A stretch of 6,338 nt of DNA from F23-D06 sp963643165 (GCA_963643165.1 CAVIJD010000062.1:1-6338); one strand, 5' to 3'; shown: positions 1 through 6,207, counted from the stretch's first letter. Translations and numbers: made by a program. The notes: generated by a model not told the origin, from the letters alone.

Positions 1-326
1 CTTACGTGGTGGCTGTGTGCGGCGACTCTGTCAGCGCACCGTCCAACACCGTGACATTCAGCACCCAACCCGACGGCATTGCAGACTATGTGCTGGGCCA
101 GACCAAACTTTACCCGAACCCCACCAGCAGCAACGTGACCATCGTCAACAACAACTGCATGATTGAAAAGGTTGAGGTTTATGACGTTTACGGCCAGACC
201 CTCCGCGTGCAGCAGGTGAACGGCAACAGTGTCGTGCTTCCTGCCGAAGAGCTTGCCGCCGGCATGTACTTCGTGCGAGTCATCACCGACAAGGGCACCA
301 TTGTGAAACCTTTCACAAAACGGTAG
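1..326 (+). CDS. C-terminal end of a T9SS-exported protein (type A sorting domain), 5' truncated
   Basis: The reading frame is open from base 3 to the TAG at 324-326, giving 107 residues, and the gene clearly starts upstream of the window. The first residues (YVVAVCGDSVSAPSNTVTF) look like the last strands of a fibronectin-III or Ig-like beta-sandwich. From about base 96 the protein has the features of a type A T9SS sorting domain: the LYPNPT box (108-125), the central VYDVYGQ strand (about 177-197), and the closing LAAGMYFVRV strand followed by a basic KPFTKR tail. In this family the domain guides export across the outer membrane by the type IX system and is cleaved as the protein is attached to the surface or released. 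The catalytic or adhesive part lies outside the window, so its function cannot be named. A strong terminator follows 20 nt after the stop. Confidence 0.9.
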   Translation, partial: YVVAVCGDSVSAPSNTVTFSTQPDGIADYVLGQTKLYPNPTSSNVTIVNNNCMIEKVEVYDVYGQTLRVQQVNGNSVVLPAEELAAGMYFVRVITDKGTIVKPFTKR

Positions 327-345
327 TCCGTAATACGAATAACCG

Positions 346-377
346 AAAAGGGGAGGCTGAACGCCTCCCCTTTTTTT
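346..377 (+). terminator. Strong intrinsic terminator after the T9SS-domain gene
   Basis: A perfect 8-bp GC-rich stem is formed by GGGGAGGC (350-357) and GCCTCCCC (363-370) around a 5-nt loop (TGAAC). It is followed by seven T residues (371-377). The A run at 346-349 can extend the stem by pairing with the first T residues, so the hairpin may also work weakly on the opposite strand. It separates the upstream gene from the next promoter, and its T run continues into the likely -33 element of that promoter. Confidence 0.93.
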
Positions 378-407
378 GTCGGGCAAACGATATTTTTTGT
401 ATGTTTG
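375..407 (+). promoter_or_regulatory. Bacteroidota-type promoter for the nitroreductase/5'-nucleotidase unit
   Basis: The -7 element TATGTTTG (400-407) matches the Bacteroidota consensus TAnnTTTG. A TTTG at 375-378 lies 21 nt upstream, which fits the -33 position known for this group. Transcription would start near 412-415, giving a leader of roughly 20 nt before the ATG at 436. The -33 TTTG is made of the last T residues of the preceding terminator plus GT. Positions are seen directly; the start site is inferred. Confidence 0.72.
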
Positions 408-435
408 CCGCGTTTTAATTCAAAATGTGACCAAT

Positions 436-1119
436 ATGACAAATTTTATTAAAAAATCGGGAGAGAGAACAGCAAAAGTCGCATCTCTCAAGATAGTTTT
501 TGCGGCGGTTGCTGTTTGTATATGGAATTTATCTACAGTTATGGCACAAGATATAAAATTGCAAAAACCGGAAACCGGGGGTGGTGCCCCTTTGTATGAG
601 ACGTTGAAAAACCGTCAGACGAACCGTACATTCTCAGGCAAAATGTTGTCAGACCAAGACCTTGCCAATCTGCTTTGGTGTGCTAACGGCATCAATCGCG
701 AGGATAACGGCAAGCGCACGGCTCCGTCGGCACGCAATGCGCAGGAAATAGACGTTTATGTTTGCATAAAAGAGGGCGTTTACCTGTATGAGCCTAAAGG
801 AAATGTGCTGAAGCAGGTTTCCGATGAAGACTTGCGTCCTGTCCTTTCCCCGCGAGGCGCTGACATGGTCATGTCGGCTCCGCTTACCTTGTTGTTTGTG
901 GCCAATTATGAGAAAATGGAGGGCTTTGACGATGCCGGAAAAGAGTTCTACGGAGCTACCGATGCCGGTTATGTCAGCCAGAACGTTTATCTCTTCTGCG
1001 CCGCCAACAATATGAACACGGTGGTGATGGGCTCAATAGACCGCCCTGTGATTGCCAAAAAACTCAATCTGAAAGGAAAGGCAGTCTTGGCTCAGCCGGT
1101 CGGCTATGCAGACAGATAA
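436..1119 (+). CDS. Exported nitroreductase-family flavoprotein (SagB/ThcOx-like)
   Basis: A 227-residue protein from the ATG at 436. In-frame TTG (376) and GTG (427) codons lie upstream, but the first sits in the terminator/promoter and the second too near the expected transcript start. The N-terminus is a Sec signal: basic residues 6-14, hydrophobic core about 20-36, likely cleavage after VMA at 37, and no lipobox cysteine beside the cleavage site, so a soluble periplasmic product is expected. The mature part is a compact nitroreductase fold. An RQTNR motif (60-64) matches the RxxxR FMN-phosphate-binding signature, followed by LLWCANGIN (79-87), TAPSARNAQEIDVYV (95-109), a helix around 176-191 and VVMGSIDR (196-203). 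The family uses FMN to move electrons from NAD(P)H or other donors to varied substrates; the substrate here cannot be read from sequence. Its end overlaps the next start by 14 nt, so the two are probably co-translated. There is no sign of a bacteriocin-maturation partner in the window. Confidence 0.88.
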   Translation: MTNFIKKSGERTAKVASLKIVFAAVAVCIWNLSTVMAQDIKLQKPETGGGAPLYETLKNRQTNRTFSGKMLSDQDLANLLWCANGINREDNGKRTAPSARNAQEIDVYVCIKEGVYLYEPKGNVLKQVSDEDLRPVLSPRGADMVMSAPLTLLFVANYEKMEGFDDAGKEFYGATDAGYVSQNVYLFCAANNMNTVVMGSIDRPVIAKKLNLKGKAVLAQPVGYADR

Positions 1120-1897
1120 CCACACAAGAAGACTGTTGCTCGCGGCCGCGTTCGTATTTGCGGGCCTTGCCTCCGTTATGGGCCAGCAGCCTGCCGCGCG
1201 ATACAGCAGCCGCTATCAGACGGTGTGCCTCGACTCGACGTTTGACCGCAATGTCAATGCCAGCCTCGCCCGCTACGTGGCGGCCCGAAAGGGTAGGCTG
1301 GACAAGAAAATGGGTGTCAAAGTAGGACGCACCGAGGAGGCTCTGTTTTCGTCATCTCCGCAGAGCAGCCTCTCCAACTTCCTGACCGACCTGCTGCTGG
1401 CACAAGCGCCGGCTTATGCGGGCGGCGGCAAGTGCGACGTGTCAATCCTCAACTTCGGCGGCATCCGGTCTTGTTTCCCCAAAGGCGACATTACCGTGGG
1501 GGACGTTTACAAAGTGTCTCCATTCGACAATTACATCGTGACCGTCACCCTCCGGGGAAGCGAGCTGCAACGGGTTGTTGACCGTTTCAGGTTCAACAAG
1601 ATGAGTGCGGCCTATTCGGGGATGGAAATCCAGTTCCGCGACAATGTGCCCGAAAAGGTGCTCGTGGGCGGCCGTCCCATTGTGCCCGACAGCCTCTACG
1701 TAATGGCTACGCTCAACTTCATCTCCGAGGGCGGCGACGGCATCCTGTCAGACATAAACTACGAGAGCAGCCACTACACGCCGGTGGTCTTCCGCGACTT
1801 TATCTTGGCAGAGTTGAAGAATATGACCCGCAAAGGACTCGTCGTTTCCGGCAAAGAGGATGCGCGGGCAGTCAGCCTCGACTCGTCGGGAGAGTGA
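1106..1897 (+). CDS. Exported stand-alone 5'-nucleotidase C-terminal domain protein
   Basis: A 263-residue protein. The ATG at 1106 lies inside the end of the previous gene and is the only start that keeps the signal peptide: twin arginines at 8-9, hydrophobic core 10-24, likely cleavage after VMG at 26. The rest matches the C-terminal (nucleotide-recognising) domain of UshA-type 5'-nucleotidases. The landmarks are SNFLTDLL (90-97), NFGGIR (116-121), GDITVGDVYKVSPFDN (127-142), VTLRGSEL (147-154) and NFISEGGDG (204-212). In UshA this domain holds the substrate arginines and base-stacking phenylalanines, while the di-metal catalytic centre is in a separate N-terminal metallophosphatase domain. 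None of that domain's Asp/His motifs are present here, so alone this protein should bind nucleotides but not hydrolyse them. A partner made from another gene would be needed; the next gene is not one. Family assignment is firm; function in the cell is inferred. Confidence 0.86.
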   Translation: MQTDNHTRRLLLAAAFVFAGLASVMGQQPAARYSSRYQTVCLDSTFDRNVNASLARYVAARKGRLDKKMGVKVGRTEEALFSSSPQSSLSNFLTDLLLAQAPAYAGGGKCDVSILNFGGIRSCFPKGDITVGDVYKVSPFDNYIVTVTLRGSELQRVVDRFRFNKMSAAYSGMEIQFRDNVPEKVLVGGRPIVPDSLYVMATLNFISEGGDGILSDINYESSHYTPVVFRDFILAELKNMTRKGLVVSGKEDARAVSLDSSGE

Positions 1898-1919
1898 GAC
1901 AATCGAACACTAATTTTTG

Positions 1920-1927
1920 TATTTTTG
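1920..1927 (+). promoter_or_regulatory. Bacteroidota-type -7 element of the kamA-kdsA-TMTC unit
   Basis: TATTTTTG (1920-1927) matches TAnnTTTG. No clear TTTG is found 19-21 nt upstream, so the -33 part is weak or absent. The expected transcript start is about 1932-1935, leaving a leader of about 50 nt that is rich in A before the ATG at 1984. The 22 bases from 1911 to 1932 match 391-412 at the first promoter with only two differences, which supports a shared promoter block. Confidence 0.68.
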
Positions 1928-1929
1928 CC

Positions 1930-1951
1930 GCGCACCAAAAGTGCGCTTTTT
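1930..1951 (+). terminator. Short hairpin with T run overlapping the kamA transcript start
   Basis: GCGCAC (1930-1935) and GTGCGC (1941-1946) form a perfect 6-bp stem around the loop CAAAA, followed by five T residues (1947-1951). It lies 32 nt after the stop of the 5'-nucleotidase-domain gene and looks like its intrinsic terminator. Because it begins only 3 nt after the -7 element, a transcript from the kamA promoter would probably lack part of the left arm. An operator or a leader stem are less likely alternatives. Confidence 0.62.
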
Positions 1952-1983
1952 CTTAACAACAATAACATTAAAAATAAAAGGAT

Positions 1984-3225
1984 ATGTCCAGCAGAAGAAA
2001 AGAACTGTTTCCTAATGTCACTGACGCAGAATGGAATGACTGGAAATGGCAGGTCAAGAACAGAATAGAGACCTTAGAAGAACTCAAACAGTACATCAAA
2101 CTTACTCCGGAAGAGGAAGAGGGCGTTTCAAAATCATTACAGACCCTCAGAATGGCTATCACCCCTTATTATCTGAGCCTAATTGACCCCAACAACCCAC
2201 ATTGTCCTATCCGCCGTCAGGCTATCCCTACGGGAGCAGAGGTACACCAGTCGGCTGCCGACCTGTTGGACCCGCTGCACGAGGATGAGGATTCTCCCGT
2301 GCCCGGCCTTACGCACCGCTATCCGGACAGAGTGCTGTTTCTGATTACTGACCAGTGCTCGATGTACTGCCGTCATTGCACCCGCAGAAGATTCGCCGGC
2401 CAGCACGACTGCGAGTCACCGAAAGAGCGCATCCAAGGCGCTATTGACTACATCGCCCGCACCCCGCAAATCCGCGACGTGCTCCTCTCCGGCGGCGACG
2501 CTTTGATGGTGGGCGACAGCATGCTCGAGTCTATCATTCAAAGACTAAGGGCTATCCCGCACGTTGAAATTATCCGTCTGGGCACCCGTACGCCTGTGGT
2601 CTGCCCGCAGCGCATCACGGACGACCTTGTCAACATGCTCAAGAAATATCATCCGATTTGGGTCAACACCCATTTCAACCACTCTAACGAGGTGACTCCC
2701 GAGTCGGCTGCCGCTTGTGCCAAACTCGCCGATGCCGGCATCCCGTTGGGTAACCAGTCGGTGCTGCTCAAGGGCGTTAATGACGACACGACCATCATGA
2801 TGGACTTGGTACACAACCTGGTCAAGATGCGCGTCCGTCCTTACTACATCTATCAATGTGACCTTTCAATGGGTCTCGAGCATTTCCGCACCCCGGTGTC
2901 TAAGGGCATCGAGATTATGGAAAACCTGCGCGGTCACACTTCCGGCTTCTGCGTTCCTACGTTCGTCGTGGATGCCCCCGGCGGTGGCGGCAAGATTCCC
3001 GTAATGCCGAACTACGTCATCTCCCAAAGTCCTAACAGAGTGATTCTGCGTAACTTTGAGGGTGTCATCACCACTTACACCGAGCCCGACAGCTATGAGC
3101 CTAACACGGCTTACAGAGGACACGACGAGATGAAAACGGAGGGCGTGGCTTCGCTCCTGCACGGCGACAAGATGGCCATAGAGCCTACGGAACTCGAACG
3201 CAGAAACCGTCATACGAAAAAATAA
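1984..3225 (+). CDS. kamA: L-lysine 2,3-aminomutase (radical SAM, PLP-dependent)
   Basis: A 413-residue protein, close to the 416 residues of the Clostridium subterminale enzyme, which turns L-lysine into L-beta-lysine using an iron-sulfur cluster, S-adenosylmethionine and PLP. The radical SAM cysteines are C125, C129 and C132 (CSMYCRHC), with R134 just after; SGGD (169-172) follows; the PLP lysine is K337 in GGGGK. D293 and D330, which hold the lysine side chain, are kept. This argues against the glutamate 2,3-aminomutase, where both are changed, and the full C-terminal region argues against the shorter EF-P enzyme EpmB. Every one of these positions has the same number as in the clostridial enzyme. 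The oddity is that the four zinc-binding cysteines known there (268, 375, 377, 380) are D, T, Y and H here, and about three residues are missing just after 380. No kamDE or kal/kce lysine-fermentation gene is visible, and none of the acetyl-beta-lysine type. kdsA starts 6 nt downstream. Confidence 0.95.
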   Translation: MSSRRKELFPNVTDAEWNDWKWQVKNRIETLEELKQYIKLTPEEEEGVSKSLQTLRMAITPYYLSLIDPNNPHCPIRRQAIPTGAEVHQSAADLLDPLHEDEDSPVPGLTHRYPDRVLFLITDQCSMYCRHCTRRRFAGQHDCESPKERIQGAIDYIARTPQIRDVLLSGGDALMVGDSMLESIIQRLRAIPHVEIIRLGTRTPVVCPQRITDDLVNMLKKYHPIWVNTHFNHSNEVTPESAAACAKLADAGIPLGNQSVLLKGVNDDTTIMMDLVHNLVKMRVRPYYIYQCDLSMGLEHFRTPVSKGIEIMENLRGHTSGFCVPTFVVDAPGGGGKIPVMPNYVISQSPNRVILRNFEGVITTYTEPDSYEPNTAYRGHDEMKTEGVASLLHGDKMAIEPTELERRNRHTKK

Positions 3226-3231
3226 CAAAGC

Positions 3232-4026
3232 ATGCTATCCTTTGATAATCAGCGTAATTTCTTCCTTATTGCCGGACCTTGCGTGGTGGAAGGCGAAGAG
3301 ATTACGCTGAATATCGCATCAGAGATAAAGAGGGTTTGTGAGGAGTTGGAGATCCCGTTCCTGTTCAAAGCCTCGTACAGAAAAGCAAACCGTTCGTCGC
3401 TTCATTCCTTTACAGGCATAGGGGATGAAGCGGCGCTTTCGGTTTTGGCTAAAGTGAAGTCCGTATTGGCCGTGCCTGTGGTCACGGACATCCATACCGA
3501 AGTGGAGGCGCAGCGTGCCGCTGACGTGGCCGACGTGCTCCAGATTCCGGCGTTCTTGTGTCGCCAGACCGACCTGCTGGTGGCGGCAGCCCGTACAGGA
3601 CGTTATGTGAACATCAAAAAAGGGCAGTTCCTCTCGCCCGAAGCCATGCGCTTTGCCGTGGAAAAGGTGCGCGAGTCGGGCAACAACCGCGTGATGGTCA
3701 CAGAGCGCGGGACCTCGTTCGGATACCAGGACCTTATTGTAGATTTCCGCGGCATTAAGGCGTTGCAGGAAAACCGCTGTCCCGCCGTGCTCGACTGCAC
3801 CCATTCGTTGCAGCAGCCCAACCAGCCCAAAGGCGTCACGGGCGGCCGTCCCGACCTGATCGAAACCATAGCCAAGGCGGGTGTGGCGGTGGGCTTCGAC
3901 GGACTGTTCATGGAAACGCATCCCGAGCCGGCCAAAGCCCTCTCCGACGGCGCCAACATGTTGCCGCTGTGCGAACTGAAGCCGTTGCTCGTGAAGTTGT
4001 TGCGTATAAGACAAGCTATCCTTTAG
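3232..4026 (+). CDS. kdsA: 3-deoxy-8-phosphooctulonate synthase (KDO-8-P synthase), metal-dependent class
   Basis: A 264-residue cytoplasmic TIM-barrel enzyme that joins phosphoenolpyruvate and arabinose 5-phosphate to give KDO-8-phosphate, the precursor of the inner-core KDO of lipopolysaccharide. Recognisable blocks are IAGPCVVE (13-20), FKASYRKANRSS (45-56), PVVTDIHT (82-89), QIPAFLCRQTDLL (104-116), NIKKGQF (127-133), VTERGTSFGY (156-165) and DCTHSLQQP (188-196). C17, H191, E228 and D239 have exactly the spacing of the metal ligands C11, H185, E222 and D233 of the Aquifex enzyme, so this is the metal-dependent class; the metal-independent E. coli type has Asn in place of the cysteine. It starts 6 nt after kamA and ends 14 nt before the next gene, so it is probably transcribed with both. 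Length and motifs are complete; nothing is broken. Confidence 0.97.
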   Translation: MLSFDNQRNFFLIAGPCVVEGEEITLNIASEIKRVCEELEIPFLFKASYRKANRSSLHSFTGIGDEAALSVLAKVKSVLAVPVVTDIHTEVEAQRAADVADVLQIPAFLCRQTDLLVAAARTGRYVNIKKGQFLSPEAMRFAVEKVRESGNNRVMVTERGTSFGYQDLIVDFRGIKALQENRCPAVLDCTHSLQQPNQPKGVTGGRPDLIETIAKAGVAVGFDGLFMETHPEPAKALSDGANMLPLCELKPLLVKLLRIRQAIL

Positions 4027-4040
4027 AAAACGGTCTGAAG

Positions 4041-6104
4041 ATGAAACGCGAACGCTTCCATCTGCTCGTCATCGCACTGCTTGCCGTCATCGTCTATGGC
4101 AACACGCTTACCTTGAAATACGCCAGCGATGACCGTATGGTCATCCTCGAGAGCAAAAGCACGATACAGGGTGGCTGGCAAGGCATCAAGAGCATCTTCA
4201 CCGAAGACACATTCAGCAGTTACTTCGGCAGCGGGCGTTCTATTGTGGCAGGCGGCCGTTACCGCCCAATGTCGCATCTTACGTACTTAATTGAATTTCA
4301 ACTCTTTGGTCGTGAAATAAAAGAGAAAGTCGGGGATGTGGAGGACTTCCAGACACTCCACGATGCCCACAATGAGCAGTATTTCTCAAACTCGATGCTG
4401 CCCGTAGTCAACCATCTATTCAACATTTTGTACTACACGCTGCTTTGTATGCTTGTCTATAAAGTGCTGGCAAAGCTCTTCAGCCGTTATGAGGGCAAAA
4501 GCCGTTTTTGCTCATTGGCGTTCATCGCTGCCGTGCTGTTTGCCCTGCATCCCATACACACCGAGGCGGTGGCCAACATCAAAGGCCGCGACGAGATCTT
4601 TGCGATGCTGGGTGCTATGTTGGCATTGTGGTATAGCATGAAGTATGTTGACAGTCATCGCCTACGCTATGTTTTCGGCATTCTCGCCGCCATGACGTTT
4701 GCCCTCTTTTCCAAAGAAAATGCCATCACCTTTTTGGCGGTAATCCCGCTGACACTCTATTATTATGGGGCTGAAAGCAAACGGAAAACAGACTATCTTT
4801 TCACGCTGTTGCCGGCAGTGGCGGCAACGTTTTTTTTCCTTGCGGTCAGAAGTCACGTGCTGGGCGGCTTTATGCCTGAAGAGCAGACGCAGAACATACT
4901 GAACAATCCGTTCGCTTTCTCCACAAAAGCGCAGGAAGTGTCCACCGTTCTCATCACGTGGGGCATCTATTTCAGACTGCTGGTGTTTCCGCATCCGTTG
5001 ACGCACGACTATTACCCGCATCAGATAGCTATTACCGACTTCTCAAATCCTCTAGTGTGGGTCATCCTGCTCTGTTGTGTGGCGTTGGTGGCATACACCG
5101 TGTTGAGTTTGAAAAAGAAAGGGGTGGTGGCATACGCGCTGGCGTTCTTTATGATCACATTTTCAATCACCTCAAACCTTTTGTTCAACGTTGGCACCTT
5201 CATGAATGAGCGTTTCTTGTTCATGCCGTCGTTAGGGTTTGCATTGTTGGCGGGCTATCTTTTCTACCGGATAGCGGTATCCTCATCCGTGGCGCTGCGG
5301 CGTGCCGGTTGGGGGGTGTTGTGCTGCGTTTGCGTTTTGTATGGGGTTAAAACCTTTACACGGAACTTTGTGTGGCACGATGACTATACCCTGTTCATCA
5401 CAGATGTAAAGACTTCCGACAAGAGCATAAAGTGCAACATATCAGCGGGCGGCAGTTACTTGCAGATGTGGAAAAAGAGCCACAAGGCGTACGACAAAGA
5501 GATGGCATACAAGTACTTGCAGCGGGCGTTACAACTCGACAAGTATGCCGTAAACGCCTATTTGCTGTTAGGGGAGTTGATGTTTTTGGACGGCGACCTT
5601 GACGGCTCTCTTGCAGCGTACAACAATGTGACATTGATAGAGCCGGGCAACCAGTTGGCGGAGGACAACATCCGCAAGGTGATGCTGAAGCGCGAAGACA
5701 ATGCGGTGAAGGGCATCAATGACATGTTGAACGAGGGTATGGAGAAACATGATGCCGCTCTTATTGACAAGGCATACCGTGAAATATGCCGTTATGTGGC
5801 GCAGCACCCTGAGAGCATCGTGGCATTGAATGTCAAGGCTAATGTGCTGGGGCGTGGCATGGGGCTGCTTGACGAAGCCATTGCGCTGTACCGGCAGATT
5901 GTAGAAAAGGATCCGACTTTTGCCAGTGCGTACGAGAACATGGGCATCGCATACGCCATAAAGCGCGACTTTGTGCAGGCAGAACAATGTTTGTTGCATG
6001 CACTTCAATTATTGCCCCACAATGACAACATCAAGACCAATCTCTATTTTCTCTATCAAGACATGGGTGAAACGGAGAAAGCCCAAGCCATAAAGCCCCA
6101 ATAG
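4041..6104 (+). CDS. Multi-pass membrane protein with TPRs, TMTC-like GT-C glycosyltransferase
   Basis: A 687-residue protein from the ATG at 4041, where a short basic segment precedes the first membrane span; a GTG at 3969 in the same frame would overlap kdsA by 58 nt and break this topology. About 11-12 hydrophobic segments lie between residues 7 and 437, including 7-24, 122-145, 187-202, 209-225, 229-243, 252-270, 338-356, 362-381 and 424-437. Motifs match the eukaryotic TMTC O-mannosyltransferases and their bacterial relatives: an acidic DD pair in the first outer loop (30-31), GRYRP (72-76), HPIHTEAVANIKGRDE (170-185), FSKEN (223-227), a DUF1736-like part ending in FPHPLTHDYYP (316-326), ERFLFMPSLGF (390-400) and WHDDYTLF (445-452). 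TPR-like helices follow (about 466-537 and 594-661), probably in the periplasm. By analogy it moves a sugar from a polyprenyl-phosphate carrier to protein or another envelope acceptor; donor and acceptor are unknown. Residues about 90-118 look like an extra hydrophilic insertion in the outer loop. Confidence 0.85.
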   Translation: MKRERFHLLVIALLAVIVYGNTLTLKYASDDRMVILESKSTIQGGWQGIKSIFTEDTFSSYFGSGRSIVAGGRYRPMSHLTYLIEFQLFGREIKEKVGDVEDFQTLHDAHNEQYFSNSMLPVVNHLFNILYYTLLCMLVYKVLAKLFSRYEGKSRFCSLAFIAAVLFALHPIHTEAVANIKGRDEIFAMLGAMLALWYSMKYVDSHRLRYVFGILAAMTFALFSKENAITFLAVIPLTLYYYGAESKRKTDYLFTLLPAVAATFFFLAVRSHVLGGFMPEEQTQNILNNPFAFSTKAQEVSTVLITWGIYFRLLVFPHPLTHDYYPHQIAITDFSNPLVWVILLCCVALVAYTVLSLKKKGVVAYALAFFMITFSITSNLLFNVGTFMNERFLFMPSLGFALLAGYLFYRIAVSSSVALRRAGWGVLCCVCVLYGVKTFTRNFVWHDDYTLFITDVKTSDKSIKCNISAGGSYLQMWKKSHKAYDKEMAYKYLQRALQLDKYAVNAYLLLGELMFLDGDLDGSLAAYNNVTLIEPGNQLAEDNIRKVMLKREDNAVKGINDMLNEGMEKHDAALIDKAYREICRYVAQHPESIVALNVKANVLGRGMGLLDEAIALYRQIVEKDPTFASAYENMGIAYAIKRDFVQAEQCLLHALQLLPHNDNIKTNLYFLYQDMGETEKAQAIKPQ

Positions 6105-6119
6105 AAGACTATTCTTCAG

Positions 6120-6207
6120 ATTGAGGCCATATTGACTGAAATATAGGCTAAAATTTCAGCATCTAGCCAGGAGGAATCAACTATCGGTTGACGATTCTTG
6201 CCTCAAT
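6120..6207. repeat. Inverted-repeat-rich intergenic element, possible bidirectional terminator or structured RNA
   Basis: ATTGAGGC (6120-6127) and GCCTCAAT (6200-6207) form a perfect 8-bp outer pairing. Inside are further pairings, some mutually exclusive: GCCATATT/AATATAGGC with one bulged A (6126-6133 with 6140-6148), CTGAAAT/ATTTCAG (6136-6142 with 6153-6159), GGCTA/TAGCC (6146-6150 with 6164-6168), and GAATC(AAC)/(GTT)GATTC (6174-6181 with 6187-6197, 3-nt bulge). No run of T residues follows, so it is not a textbook intrinsic terminator. It sits between the TMTC-like gene and a possible convergent gene. Pairings are seen; function is unknown. Confidence 0.45.

Noticed and set aside
376..435. 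Earlier TTG (376) or GTG (427) start for the nitroreductase
   Set aside because: The TTG lies within the terminator/promoter and the GTG only about a dozen bases after the expected transcript start; the ATG at 436 gives a normal Sec signal peptide.
2545..2856. Minus-strand open frame of 103 codons inside kamA
   Set aside because: It lies across the conserved TIM-barrel core of KamA, has low-complexity His/Val/Asp composition and no promoter or family resemblance.
1984..3225. EpmB (EF-P beta-lysylation) or glutamate 2,3-aminomutase as the identity of the radical SAM gene
   Set aside because: Length is that of full KamA, and D293 and D330, which fix lysine specificity, are both present.
3319..4014. 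A 231-codon minus-strand open frame opposite kdsA
   Set aside because: It is fully antisense to a complete, motif-perfect KdsA; the translation is rich in His, Gln and Arg with no recognisable domain, as expected of a codon-bias shadow.
3969..4040. GTG start 72 nt upstream for the TMTC-like protein
   Set aside because: It would overlap kdsA by 58 nt and add a charged, non-membrane segment before the first span; the ATG at 4041 gives the expected short basic N-terminus.
5568..6008. Minus-strand open frame of 146 codons opposite the TPR part of the membrane protein
   Set aside because: The plus-strand frame shows clear TPR periodicity over the same bases; the antisense product has no domain signal.
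6169..6174. AGGAGG resembling a perfect Shine-Dalgarno site
   Set aside because: No start codon with a usable frame follows at suitable distance (the ATG at 6235 stops after three codons), and Bacteroidota rarely rely on such sites.
6120..6207. A tRNA or tRNA-like gene, suggested by the outer stem of 7-8 bp and a GGTTGACGATTC stretch
   Set aside because: The T-loop consensus is not met, there is no convincing anticodon arm, and the inner stems do not have cloverleaf spacing.
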